From positions 1 to 40,950 of the forward strand of contig CAYFRD010000012.1 in the NCBI GenBank assembly GCA_964345555.1: a DNA stretch of 40,950 bases, read 5' to 3'. Of this stretch, positions 8,518-16,967 are shown piece after piece. Both the position numbers and the translations under genes were made by a program. Under the pieces are notes generated by a model. It was not told the DNA's origin and ran no database searches. It was given only the letters and a program-made list of their open reading frames with translations. Each line of letters starts with the position of its first letter. The first letter of the stretch is position 1. Source of the stretch: Peptoniphilus_E sp964345555 (GTDB lineage Bacteria > Bacillota > Clostridia > Tissierellales > Peptoniphilaceae).

Positions 8518-9406
8518 AAAAATATACTATTCAAGCAGTGAAAACATCAGGTTGGATCAGTATCTTATGGATATAGTAAGCATGAGCAGATCTCAGATAA
8601 AGAAAAAAATAAACGAAGGTACTATACTTTTGAATGATAAAAAAGTAAAGGCGGGAATCATAATTAAACTTGATGATAAAATCACAGTCTATGAAGAAGA
8701 TGAATTCAGTCTTAAACCAAAAAACATAAATTTTATCATTAAATATGAAGATGAAGATATAGCAGTAATATCCAAGCCACAAGGAGTAGTAGTGCATCCG
8801 GGTGCAGGGAACATGGACAACACATTAGTCAATGGATTGCTACATACATTTAAGAATTTAGCAAACACTCCTGATCCGCTTAGACCGGGAATTGTGCACA
8901 GGTTGGATAAGGACACCAGTGGTCTTATGATCATTGCAAAAAGTGATGTTGCATATATAAATCTGGTAAATTCATTTAAAGAACACAAAATTAAAAAAAC
9001 ATATCTTGCGATTGTAGAGGGGAAATTGGATCCGGAAGGCTCAATTGAAATGCCCATAGGTAGAAATACAAAAAACAGAATTAAAATGGCTGTCACACCT
9101 ATTAATTCAAAATATGCCTACACCGAGTATAGGGCATTGAAATATTTTAACAACTTTACTCTTGCTTCCATAAATTTATTTACAGGAAGGACACATCAAA
9201 TAAGGGTTCATTTCAAACACATAGGACATCCTGTACTAGGTGACTTGGTTTATGGGAATAAAAATAAATATAATATTGACAAACAGATGCTACACTCATA
9301 TAAGTTGGCGTTTAAACACCCAATAAGTGATAAAGTAATCACCATCGAAGATGATTTTCCAATAAGATTTGAAAAGTTTATAAAAAGGTTTGATTATGAA
9401 AAGTAG
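8510..9406 (+). CDS. RluD-family pseudouridine synthase
   Basis: RluA/RluD-type rRNA pseudouridine synthase (YlyB-like). An N-terminal S4 domain starts at about residue 12 (RLDQYLMDIVSMSRSQIKK). The catalytic core contains HRLDKDTSGLMI with the catalytic aspartate, and GRTHQIRVHFKHIGHPVLGD follows. I chose the ATG at 8510, which overlaps the lspA stop and gives 298 residues; a longer frame begins at 8483. The exact uridines modified cannot be read from sequence. It overlaps pyrR by 11 bases. Confidence 0.93.
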   Translation: MNKKIYYSSSENIRLDQYLMDIVSMSRSQIKKKINEGTILLNDKKVKAGIIIKLDDKITVYEEDEFSLKPKNINFIIKYEDEDIAVISKPQGVVVHPGAGNMDNTLVNGLLHTFKNLANTPDPLRPGIVHRLDKDTSGLMIIAKSDVAYINLVNSFKEHKIKKTYLAIVEGKLDPEGSIEMPIGRNTKNRIKMAVTPINSKYAYTEYRALKYFNNFTLASINLFTGRTHQIRVHFKHIGHPVLGDLVYGNKNKYNIDKQMLHSYKLAFKHPISDKVITIEDDFPIRFEKFIKRFDYEK

Positions 9407-9914
9407 AATAATGGATGAGCCTGCGATAAATCGTTCCATTCTCAGAATATCCTATGAAATTGTGGAAAAGAACAAAGGTATTAAAGATTTGGTATTAGTG
9501 GGAATAATAAGAAGGGGCGAGGATATTGCCAGAAGAATTGCAAATAAAATTTCAGAGTTGGAAGGAGAGATTCCGGTGTATTCAATTGACATTACTAACT
9601 TTAGAGATGATATTGAGTACAGGAACACAAACATTGAAGTCGAAATCCCCGTGAATAACAAAAACGTCATTTTAGTAGATGATGTATTTTTCACGGGTAG
9701 AACTATACGTGCAGCTATGGATGCACTGACTTTTTCTGCAAGGCCGAGGACGATTCAACTTGCAACATTGATTGATAGAGGACATAGAGAACTTCCAATT
9801 AGACCTGATTATGTTGGAAAAAATGTTCCTACATCAAGGGATGAAGATGTAATTGTAAATCTTATGGAACTTGACGGAGTGGATCAAGTGTATATTTTAA
9901 AGAGGGAGATTTAG
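9396..9914 (+). CDS. pyrR: PyrR: pyr mRNA-binding attenuator / uracil phosphoribosyltransferase
   Basis: Type I phosphoribosyltransferase fold of 172 residues. The PRPP-binding motif VILVDDVFFTGRT is complete. LVGIIRRGEDIARRI and LIDRGHRELPIRPDYVGKN are typical of PyrR. In Bacillus, PyrR binds leaders of pyrimidine genes and attenuates transcription, with weak uracil phosphoribosyltransferase activity. Here no pyrimidine biosynthesis gene follows; a terminator-like hairpin and an unrelated FAD gene come next. Any PyrR target must lie elsewhere. AAAAAGG precedes the ATG at 9396, which overlaps the rluD stop. Confidence 0.93.
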   Translation: MKSRIMDEPAINRSILRISYEIVEKNKGIKDLVLVGIIRRGEDIARRIANKISELEGEIPVYSIDITNFRDDIEYRNTNIEVEIPVNNKNVILVDDVFFTGRTIRAAMDALTFSARPRTIQLATLIDRGHRELPIRPDYVGKNVPTSRDEDVIVNLMELDGVDQVYILKREI

Positions 9915-9936
9915 TTATATTAAATCTCTTTTCATT
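9906..9936 (+). terminator. Weak terminator after pyrR
   Basis: Bases 9906-9913 (GAGATTTA) pair with 9921-9928 (TAAATCTC) across a 7-base loop, followed by TTTTCATT. It is AT-rich and overlaps the pyrR stop, but is well placed to end the der-pyrR transcript. Confidence 0.6.
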
Positions 9937-9975
9937 ATATAATCAGTATAGGCATATTTTATTTTGAGGTGAACT

Positions 9976-11355
9976 ATGAACATTTATGATGTAATTATAA
10001 TTGGAGCCGGAGCAAGCGGAGTGTTTGCATCCTACGAATTTACAAAACTTAATACCGATTTAAAAGTATTGATGATAGATAAAGGTAATCCCATTGACAA
10101 GAGAATTTGCCCTATAAAAGCCGGCAAAGTGGAACGCTGTATCGGTTGTAATCCCTGCAACATAATGAACGGATACGGCGGAGCGGGTACTCTTTCCGAT
10201 GGGAAATACAATATAACAAATAATTTCGGCGGAGAGCTCTATAAATATATCGGAAGAAAAGAAGCTATAGATTTAATGGAATACGTCGACAGTGTTCTGT
10301 GTGAATTTGACGGACAGGGGTCAAAGTTATTTTCGACCAGCAATTCCGACCTTAAAACCATAGCACTTCGTCAAGATTTACATTTATTAGAAGCAAAGGT
10401 CAGACATTTCGGAACTGATAGAAATATAAAAATACTTGAAAAAATATTCGAGTATTCAGTCAAAAAAGTGGAGATGAAGTTTAACACTACTTGTACAGAT
10501 ATCAATTACATCACTTCAGAAAATGTATTTGAAATCATAACTGACAAAGGTATCTTTAAATCTAAGAAAATAGTACTAGGTTCAGGAAGATCCGGTTCTA
10601 AATGGATTTCAAAAATTTGTGGGAAATTCAATATTAAACTGGAGTCCAATCAAGTTGATATAGGTGTTCGAGTAGAATTGCCGGCAGAGATTTTCAAACA
10701 TATAACAGATGTGGTCTATGAAAGCAAGATAGTCTATCAGACAAAGGCATACAATGACCTCATAAGGACGTTTTGCATGAATCCTTACGGTCAAGTGGTC
10801 ACAGAAAATACAAACGGAATAATAACAGTTAACGGTCATGCTTATTCAGATCCTAAATTGCAAAGTGAAAACACGAATTTTGCATTGTTGGTAAGCAACA
10901 CATTTACGGAGCCCTTTAAAGATTCAAACGAATATGGTGAATCCATAGCAAAACTTTCAAATATGCTTGGAGGTGGAGTTATATTACAAAGATTTGGCGA
11001 TTTAGTTAAAGGAAGAAGATCCAGCAGCAGAAGGATGAGCAAGTGCTTCACGATACCAACTTTAAAGGCAACGCCCGGTGATCTCTCCTTAGTTATTCCA
11101 AAGAGACAGTTGGATTCTATTATTGAAATGATTTATGCCCTTGACAAAATAGCGCCGGGCACTGCTAACGAGGACACTCTTCTGTACGGTGTAGAGGTTA
11201 AATTTTACAACTCAAAGGTTAAGACGGATGATAATTTTGAAACAATAATTCCGGGACTGTTCGTAGTAGGAGATGGTGGAGGAGTTACACACTCTCTTTC
11301 ACAAGCATCTGCAAGTGGAGTTTATGTAGCAAGACATTTAAATAATATGGATTAG
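9976..11355 (+). CDS. COG2509-type FAD-dependent dehydrogenase, substrate unknown
   Basis: A 459-residue flavoprotein. The N-terminal dinucleotide-binding motif IIGAGASGVFASYEF starts near residue 8, and the C-terminal flavin motif PGLFVVGDGGGVTHSLSQA is followed by an alanine-rich helix. A cysteine cluster lies near residues 49-65 (ICPIKAGKVERCIGC, then NPCNIMNGYGGAG), characteristic of the uncharacterised COG2509 group. The four cysteines could bind metal or take part in redox chemistry; this is inference. The reaction is not known. TTGAGGTGA precedes the ATG. It lies alone between the pyrR terminator and the rimP promoter. Confidence 0.87.
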   Translation: MNIYDVIIIGAGASGVFASYEFTKLNTDLKVLMIDKGNPIDKRICPIKAGKVERCIGCNPCNIMNGYGGAGTLSDGKYNITNNFGGELYKYIGRKEAIDLMEYVDSVLCEFDGQGSKLFSTSNSDLKTIALRQDLHLLEAKVRHFGTDRNIKILEKIFEYSVKKVEMKFNTTCTDINYITSENVFEIITDKGIFKSKKIVLGSGRSGSKWISKICGKFNIKLESNQVDIGVRVELPAEIFKHITDVVYESKIVYQTKAYNDLIRTFCMNPYGQVVTENTNGIITVNGHAYSDPKLQSENTNFALLVSNTFTEPFKDSNEYGESIAKLSNMLGGGVILQRFGDLVKGRRSSSRRMSKCFTIPTLKATPGDLSLVIPKRQLDSIIEMIYALDKIAPGTANEDTLLYGVEVKFYNSKVKTDDNFETIIPGLFVVGDGGGVTHSLSQASASGVYVARHLNNMD

Positions 11356-11360
11356 ATATG

Positions 11361-11389
11361 TTGATTTTTAAACAATATAATGGTACAAT
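11361..11389 (+). promoter_or_regulatory. Promoter for the rimP-nusA-infB operon
   Basis: TTGATT at 11361-11366, 17-base spacer, TACAAT at 11384-11389. The predicted start near 11396 gives a leader of about 65 bases that contains the hairpin at 11421-11438. Confidence 0.65.
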
Positions 11390-11420
11390 TACAATGTAAT
11401 AGTAATAGATGTCGATTGCG

Positions 11421-11448
11421 GAGTGGGGTTTCCCACTCTTGTTTTTTT
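11421..11448 (+). terminator. Leader hairpin / attenuator upstream of rimP
   Basis: GAGTGGG (11421-11427) pairs with CCCACTC (11432-11438) over a 4-base loop, followed by TTGTTTTTTT. This is a complete intrinsic terminator between the operon promoter and the rimP ribosome site (AGGAGGT, 11450-11456). In Bacillus subtilis, NusA-stimulated termination in the equivalent leader adjusts nusA expression; the same control is inferred here. Confidence 0.8.
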
Positions 11449-11461
11449 GAGGAGGTGCAAT

Positions 11462-11920
11462 GTGAATAAAGCTGGTTTAGTAGAGAGCATTAAAAAAATT
11501 TCATTAAAGGCTGCACAGGAGCTTGGTTATGAGCTTGTGGACGTTGAAATAGAAGATGGATCAAAACATTTATTAATATCTATTTATATATATTCCGCAG
11601 CGGGTATTAATTTTGATGACTGCACATCTATGAGCAGAAAAATTGAAGATGATGTAGATAAATTGGACATTAAAAAATCTTATTACCTTGAAGTGTCCTC
11701 GCCCGGATTGGATCGCCCGCTTAAAACCCAAGATGATTACAGAAGAAATTTAAATAATGAAGTTGAGGTAAAGCTTTTTGCACCGTTAAATGACAAAAAG
11801 TCATATATTGGCAAAATAATTGAGTATAATAAGGAAAATATAGTTTTATGCAATAATGATCAAAATATTGAAATACCCATTAAATATATTTCTCTTATGA
11901 AACAAACAATTAAATTTTAA
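11462..11920 (+). CDS. rimP: Ribosome maturation factor RimP
   Basis: Cytoplasmic factor for 30S subunit maturation. The 152 residues show the two-domain layout, with GYELVDVEI near the start and YYLEVSSPGLDRPLKTQDDY in the middle, the family hallmark. I chose the GTG at 11462 behind AGGAGGTG; the frame extends back to 11423, but that would read through the leader hairpin. First gene of rimP-nusA-ylxR-infB, followed 12 bases later by nusA. Confidence 0.94.
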   Translation: MNKAGLVESIKKISLKAAQELGYELVDVEIEDGSKHLLISIYIYSAAGINFDDCTSMSRKIEDDVDKLDIKKSYYLEVSSPGLDRPLKTQDDYRRNLNNEVEVKLFAPLNDKKSYIGKIIEYNKENIVLCNNDQNIEIPIKYISLMKQTIKF

Positions 11921-11932
11921 CGGAGGAATAAA

Positions 11933-13087
11933 ATGAATGAAGAACTAATTGGAGCTTTAGAGGAGCTTGAAAAATCAAAAGGGATACCCAAAGAGGTGGT
12001 ATTTGATGCGCTTGAATCCGCTTTAGTTTCAAGCTATAGAAAGAATTTCGGGACATCGCAAAACGTCAAGGTAGATATCGATAGGGTTACAGGAAATATA
12101 AATCTCTATTCGCTAAAGACGATAGTCGATGATGAAGATTTAACGGATAAAAATTTGGAGATTTCCATTTCCGAGGCAAGAAGCATAGACTCGAAGTACG
12201 AGATTGATGATATATATACTGAAAAACTGGAGCCTGCAAACTTCGGCAGAATTGCCGCTCAAACTGCAAAGCAAGTCGTTATTCAAAGAATAAAAGATGC
12301 GGAGAGAGAAGTGATCTACAATGACTATGCCGACAGAGAAAATGAAATAATAACAGGCGTAGTTCAAAGAGTATCTCATGGATCCGTCTACTTTGACTTA
12401 GGGGAAACGGAAGCAATACTCCCACCTGCTGAGCAAATAAAAAATGAATCTTACAAACAGGGAAACAGATTGAAACTTTTGTTGGTTCAAGTTAAAAAAA
12501 CCACAAAAGGACCTCAAGTTATTCTCTCAAGATCACATCCGAATCTTATAAAGAGATTATTTGAACTTGAAGTTCCGGAAATAGCCGAAGGAATTGTCGA
12601 AATATTTTCCATAGCACGTGAAGCGGGATCAAGAACTAAGATAGCAGTTTTTTCAAGAGCGGAAGAAGTAGACCCTTTGGGGGCATGTGTAGGATACAAG
12701 GGAACAAGAGTCAAAGCTATCGTTGATGAATTGCATGACGAAAAAGTAGACATAGTCATATATGAAAAACCCATTGAAAATTTCATTGCAAATTCTTTAA
12801 GCCCTTCAAAGGTCGAAAAGGTATTTATAAACGAAAAAGAAAAATCGGCTCTTGTAATAGTTCCGGATTACCAATTATCGCTAGCAATAGGCAAAGAAGG
12901 CCAAAATGCAAGACTAGCGGCTAAATTGACAAATTGGAAAATCGACATAAAATCAAATCAGCAGTATGAAGATTATCTAAGGGATAATGATATGACAGAA
13001 GAAGAATTACAGGAAAATTTTGATAAAAGTTCAAATTTTACAAAAAATGAAACCGAAGAATTAATAGAAAACACAGAAGATAATTAA
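11933..13087 (+). CDS. nusA: Transcription termination/antitermination factor NusA
   Basis: RNA polymerase-associated factor that influences pausing, intrinsic termination and antitermination. In 384 residues: N-terminal polymerase-binding domain (1-125), S1 domain starting near 135 (EIITGVVQRVSHGSVYFDLG), and two KH domains (VDPLGACVGYKGTRVKAIVDEL; LSLAIGKEGQNARLAAKLT). An acidic tail ends the protein; there are no C-terminal AR repeats, as is usual for Gram-positive NusA. CGGAGGA precedes the ATG. It may regulate its own operon through the hairpin upstream of rimP. Confidence 0.96.
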   Translation: MNEELIGALEELEKSKGIPKEVVFDALESALVSSYRKNFGTSQNVKVDIDRVTGNINLYSLKTIVDDEDLTDKNLEISISEARSIDSKYEIDDIYTEKLEPANFGRIAAQTAKQVVIQRIKDAEREVIYNDYADRENEIITGVVQRVSHGSVYFDLGETEAILPPAEQIKNESYKQGNRLKLLLVQVKKTTKGPQVILSRSHPNLIKRLFELEVPEIAEGIVEIFSIAREAGSRTKIAVFSRAEEVDPLGACVGYKGTRVKAIVDELHDEKVDIVIYEKPIENFIANSLSPSKVEKVFINEKEKSALVIVPDYQLSLAIGKEGQNARLAAKLTNWKIDIKSNQQYEDYLRDNDMTEEELQENFDKSSNFTKNETEELIENTEDN

Positions 13088-13126
13088 CCATGGACTTCTG
13101 ATTAATATTATGTTTTGGAGTAAAAA

Positions 13127-13396
13127 ATGACAAAAGTTAGAAAAATGCCAATGAGAAAATGCTTGGGCTGCAATGAAAGCAAACCTAAGAAAGAGCTCAT
13201 CAGAGTAGTTAAGGATAAAGAAGGAAAAATTTTTTTAGATACAACCGGAAAGCAAAACGGCAGAGGTGCCTATATATGTTTTAATGAAGAATGCTTAAAA
13301 AAAGCTATAAAGTCCAAAGCCTTTAATAGAGCATTTGAAATGGAGATTAATGATGAAACTTATGAAAAGTTAAAAGAATCTATAAAACAAGAATAG
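13127..13396 (+). CDS. rnpM: YlxR/RnpM RNA-binding protein
   Basis: An 89-residue basic protein of the YlxR family (DUF448). Motifs: MPMRKCLGCNESKPKKELIR at the N-terminus and GRGAYICFNEECLKKA in the middle, with paired cysteines. In B. subtilis the member of this family was recently described as a modulator of RNase P. The neighbour usually found after it, the L7Ae-like gene ylxQ (rplGA), is missing: infB begins 25 bases downstream. Confidence 0.9.
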   Translation: MTKVRKMPMRKCLGCNESKPKKELIRVVKDKEGKIFLDTTGKQNGRGAYICFNEECLKKAIKSKAFNRAFEMEINDETYEKLKESIKQE

Positions 13397-13421
13397 CACC
13401 TTATTTTAAGGAGGTGTTCCA

Positions 13422-15659
13422 ATGTCAAAGATAAGAGTACATGCATTGGCAAAGGAAATTGGAATTAGCAGTAAAGAACTGATTGAAAAACTAAAAGAAA
13501 TGAACATAGATGTAAAAAACCACATGTCAAACATAGAAAATAACGATATAGATAGGGTGAAATCACTCTACATTAGAAAAGATGACTCCCCGGAAGACAA
13601 GAAAAAATCTGAAAATAAAAATATGGCAAAAGCTGTAAAATCAAGTGCAAAAGATGATGAACAAAAAAAACACAAATCCAATAAAAAAAGCGGTTCTACT
13701 AAACCGCACACAACATCTAAGCCGAAAATAGATTCTGAGGATAATTACCAAAGAACTAAAAAGATTAGAAGTCACAGACCTAACAAAGAAAAAACGCAAG
13801 GTGATGAAAATAAGACTTTCGTAAAAAGGGACTTATCAAAAAAATCGCCTAAAAAGAGGGTTAAAAGCCATAAGAAAAAGGAAGAAGATTCCGTTAATGA
13901 TAACTCTATAATTACAATAAATCCACCGATGACTGTAAAAACTTTCGCGGATAAGTTAAATATTTCTGTAGCACAAGTTATCACAAAGTTGATCGGATTA
14001 GGAATAATGGCAAGCCAAAACCAAGAAATAGATGAAGATACTTGTATTTTGTTAGCTGATGATTTCGGTATACAAGTTGAAATAGAAACATCTGAGGTCT
14101 TACCTATAGAAGAACAGCTCAACTTGGATTTTGAAGATGATGAAAAAAGCTTAAGAACCAGACCACCTGTAGTAACGGTTATGGGACACGTTGATCACGG
14201 TAAAACTTCTCTTTTGGATGCAATAAAAAAATCACACATTCAAAGTTCCGAAGCCGGTGGAATCACACAACACATAGGTGCGTATACTGTTTCCGTCAAC
14301 AATAAAAAAGTAACTTTTTTAGATACACCGGGTCACGAAGCTTTCACCGCTATGAGATTAAGAGGAGCTTTAATTACCGATATAGCTGTGCTTGTAGTTG
14401 CAGCTGATGACGGTGTAATGCCACAGACCGTTGAAGCCATTTCTCATGCAAAATCAGCCGGAGTCCCTATAATTGTAGCAATAAATAAAATTGATAAAGG
14501 TACAGGTAATATAGATAGAGTAAAGCAAGAGCTTCTTGAAAACGGATTAATGCCAGAAGAGTGGGGCGGCGATACAATAATGGTTGGCGTTTCTGCTAAA
14601 ACAGAAGAGGGAATTCCAGAGCTCCTTGAAATGATTTTACTAGTAGCTGAAATGTTGGAATTAAAAGCAAACCCCAACAGGAATGCTATCGGTACGGTAA
14701 TTGATGCTAAGCTTGACAAGGGTAAAGGCCCTATGGCAACTGTTCTTGTCAGCAAAGGAACTATGAAATTCGGAGATAATGTGGTTTCGGGAATTTCAAG
14801 CGGTAGAATAAGAGCCATGACCGACGACAAAAAAAGAACTATAAAAAAAGCCGGACCGTCAATGCCTGCTGTAATCCTAGGGTTATCAGATGTGCCCAAT
14901 GCCGGGGACCCTATCTATGTAGTTGACGACGAAAAGACCGCAAGATCCATAGCTGAAAAAAATCAAGAACAATTGAGAATAGATAAAATGGCAAAGGGCT
15001 CAAAGGTTTCTTTGGACAATCTCTTCGATAAACTTAAAGAAGGAGAAATGAAAGATTTAAACATAATAGTGAAAGGTGACGTTAAAGGTTCCGTGGAAGC
15101 ATTGAATCAATCTTTGGAAAAATTATCCAACGATGAAGTCAAGATAAAAATAATCCACAGCGGCGTCGGAGGAATTAACGAATCCGATATTTCACTTGCA
15201 TCGGCATCATCTGCAATAGTAATCGGATTTAATGTAAGACCGAATATCAACGCATTGGATTTATCTAAGACCGAAGAAGTTGATGTTAGAACTTACAGAG
15301 TAATTTACGACATTATAAATGATATAGAGGCTGCCGTTAAAGGTATGTTGGAACCTGATATCATTGAAGAAATTCAAGGTAGATGCGAAGTCAGACAAAC
15401 CTTTAAGTTGCCGGGTAATACCATAGTTGCCGGTGTATATGTGCTTAGCGGTAAAATACCTAGAAATTCAATGATTAAGGTATTAAGAGACGATGTGGTA
15501 ATACACGAAGGAGAAATAGCATCATTAAAAAGATTTAAAGATGATGTCAAGGAATTGGTAACCGGATTTGAAGGCGGACTTGGAATTGATAATTTTAATG
15601 ACATAAAAGAAGGCGACTTGTTGGAAAGTTATATTCTAAAGGAAGTAAAAAGGGCTTAG
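13422..15659 (+). CDS. infB: Translation initiation factor IF-2
   Basis: GTPase that places initiator tRNA on the ribosome. The 745 residues contain an N-terminal IF2_N domain, a lysine- and serine-rich linker (about 50-155), a second IF2_N motif near 168, and the GTPase core: GHVDHGKTSLLD near 256, DTPGHEAFTAMR, NKID. Domains II to IV follow. AAGGAGGTG precedes the ATG. The long basic linker is low-complexity but normal for Gram-positive IF-2. Confidence 0.97.
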   Translation: MSKIRVHALAKEIGISSKELIEKLKEMNIDVKNHMSNIENNDIDRVKSLYIRKDDSPEDKKKSENKNMAKAVKSSAKDDEQKKHKSNKKSGSTKPHTTSKPKIDSEDNYQRTKKIRSHRPNKEKTQGDENKTFVKRDLSKKSPKKRVKSHKKKEEDSVNDNSIITINPPMTVKTFADKLNISVAQVITKLIGLGIMASQNQEIDEDTCILLADDFGIQVEIETSEVLPIEEQLNLDFEDDEKSLRTRPPVVTVMGHVDHGKTSLLDAIKKSHIQSSEAGGITQHIGAYTVSVNNKKVTFLDTPGHEAFTAMRLRGALITDIAVLVVAADDGVMPQTVEAISHAKSAGVPIIVAINKIDKGTGNIDRVKQELLENGLMPEEWGGDTIMVGVSAKTEEGIPELLEMILLVAEMLELKANPNRNAIGTVIDAKLDKGKGPMATVLVSKGTMKFGDNVVSGISSGRIRAMTDDKKRTIKKAGPSMPAVILGLSDVPNAGDPIYVVDDEKTARSIAEKNQEQLRIDKMAKGSKVSLDNLFDKLKEGEMKDLNIIVKGDVKGSVEALNQSLEKLSNDEVKIKIIHSGVGGINESDISLASASSAIVIGFNVRPNINALDLSKTEEVDVRTYRVIYDIINDIEAAVKGMLEPDIIEEIQGRCEVRQTFKLPGNTIVAGVYVLSGKIPRNSMIKVLRDDVVIHEGEIASLKRFKDDVKELVTGFEGGLGIDNFNDIKEGDLLESYILKEVKRA

Positions 15660-15667
15660 GTGATTTT

Positions 15668-16027
15668 TTGAATAAAAAAAGAGTAGCTCAAATATCTGAA
15701 GAAGTTAGAAGAGCTGTATCAGATATTATCAGATTTAAACTAAAAGATCCCAGAATACCTAAAATAATAAGCATATCAAGGGCAGAGGTTACAAATGATT
15801 TGTCCTTTGCCAAGATTTATTATTCAATATTAGATGATGAATCAAAAAAAGATGGCACTCAAGAAGCTCTTGAAAAAGCAAAGGGATTTATCAAAAGAGA
15901 ATTATCGCATGCAGTTAAATTGAGAATTATGCCAGAGTTAATATTTATTTATGATGACAGCTTGGATATTAATTTAAAGATAGACAAGTTGATTAAAGAG
16001 GTAAAAAATGCAAATAGAGAAGATTAA
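15668..16027 (+). CDS. rbfA: Ribosome-binding factor A
   Basis: Small KH-type protein (119 residues) for late 30S maturation and 16S rRNA 5'-end processing. RVAQISEEVRRAVSDII and the region FKLKDPRIPKIISISRAEVT are typical. The start is a TTG at 15668, seven bases after AGG of AGGTGAT; the same TTG plus GGTGAT arrangement is used by der and mutS here. It overlaps nrnA by 20 bases. Confidence 0.94.
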   Translation: MNKKRVAQISEEVRRAVSDIIRFKLKDPRIPKIISISRAEVTNDLSFAKIYYSILDDESKKDGTQEALEKAKGFIKRELSHAVKLRIMPELIFIYDDSLDINLKIDKLIKEVKNANRED

Positions 16028-16967
16028 GAAAGTTATTTCTGAATCCAAAAGCATTTGTATCGCATCACATATGAATCCTGACGGAGATAATCTGGGATCT
16101 ATTTGCGCTGTATATAATTACCTAATTAGTGAAAATAAAGATGCTTTTCTGATAATCGATGACCTTGTACCTAAAAACTATAATTTTTTGCCAAACATAG
16201 CAAACTCTGCAAGAAGTGAAAACATCGACTTCATTCCGGATTTATTCATAGTATTAGACTGTGCGGACATCGGTAGATTAGGAGAAAATTGCAAAGATTT
16301 ATTTTTAAAATCGAATTTCAAACTCAATATTGATCACCACAAGACCAATACTGAGTTTGGCGATCTCAACTTAGTAGACAGTTCATCACCTGCAACTGGA
16401 GAAGTTTTGTTTAATCTATTTAAAGATTTGGAAGTTAAATTGAACAAGGATATTGCAACATGTCTATATACTGCTATTTCAAGCGACACCGGCAGTTTTA
16501 AATACGACTCCATTAGGCCGGAAACCTTTATAGCTGCATCAAATTTGCTTGAATACGAAATAGATAAAAATGAAATTGCGGTAAATTTATATCAAAAAAG
16601 ATCTCTTGAAAAGACCAGATTGCTTATTAAAGCTGTGAATACCATGGAACTTTTTGAAGATAACAAAATAGCTGTAGTTTATGTAGATGATGAAATGATA
16701 AAGAGTTGTGGAGCTGTTAAGAGTGATACAGAAGGAATAGTTGAATTCATCAGAGATATAGATGATGTAGAAGTAGCCGTATTTATGAAGATAAAAGAAT
16801 CTTCTATAAAACTCAGCATTAGAACCAAATCTTATGTAGACGCCACTAAAATAGCGGGAGTATATGGAGGAGGCGGACACCTGAGAGCGGCAGGTGCAGA
16901 TATGGAGCTTCCCTTTGAAGAAAGAAAAAAAGAAGTTGTAAAACTCGCTACGGAAGAACTGAAATGA
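16008..16967 (+). CDS. nrnA: DHH-family bifunctional oligoribonuclease / pAp phosphatase NrnA
   Basis: Degrades nano-RNAs and, in characterised relatives, dephosphorylates 3'-phosphoadenosine 5'-phosphate. DHH domain: SHMNPDGDNLGS near residue 19, VLDCADIGRL, and LNIDHHKTNTEFGD with the DHH triplet. C-terminal DHHA1 domain: GVYGGGGHLRAAGADM. AGAGGT precedes the ATG at 16008, which lies inside the end of rbfA. The rbfA-nrnA-truB-ribF order is standard for Bacillota. Confidence 0.94.
   Translation: MQIEKIKKVISESKSICIASHMNPDGDNLGSICAVYNYLISENKDAFLIIDDLVPKNYNFLPNIANSARSENIDFIPDLFIVLDCADIGRLGENCKDLFLKSNFKLNIDHHKTNTEFGDLNLVDSSSPATGEVLFNLFKDLEVKLNKDIATCLYTAISSDTGSFKYDSIRPETFIAASNLLEYEIDKNEIAVNLYQKRSLEKTRLLIKAVNTMELFEDNKIAVVYVDDEMIKSCGAVKSDTEGIVEFIRDIDDVEVAVFMKIKESSIKLSIRTKSYVDATKIAGVYGGGGHLRAAGADMELPFEERKKEVVKLATEELK

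Noticed and set aside
13560..13900. Lysine/serine-rich low-complexity stretch in infB
   Set aside because: This is the normal variable linker of Gram-positive IF-2, not a repeat element.
14444..14899. 151-codon minus-strand frame inside infB
   Set aside because: Antisense to the conserved GTPase region of IF-2; composition is a mirror of that coding sequence.
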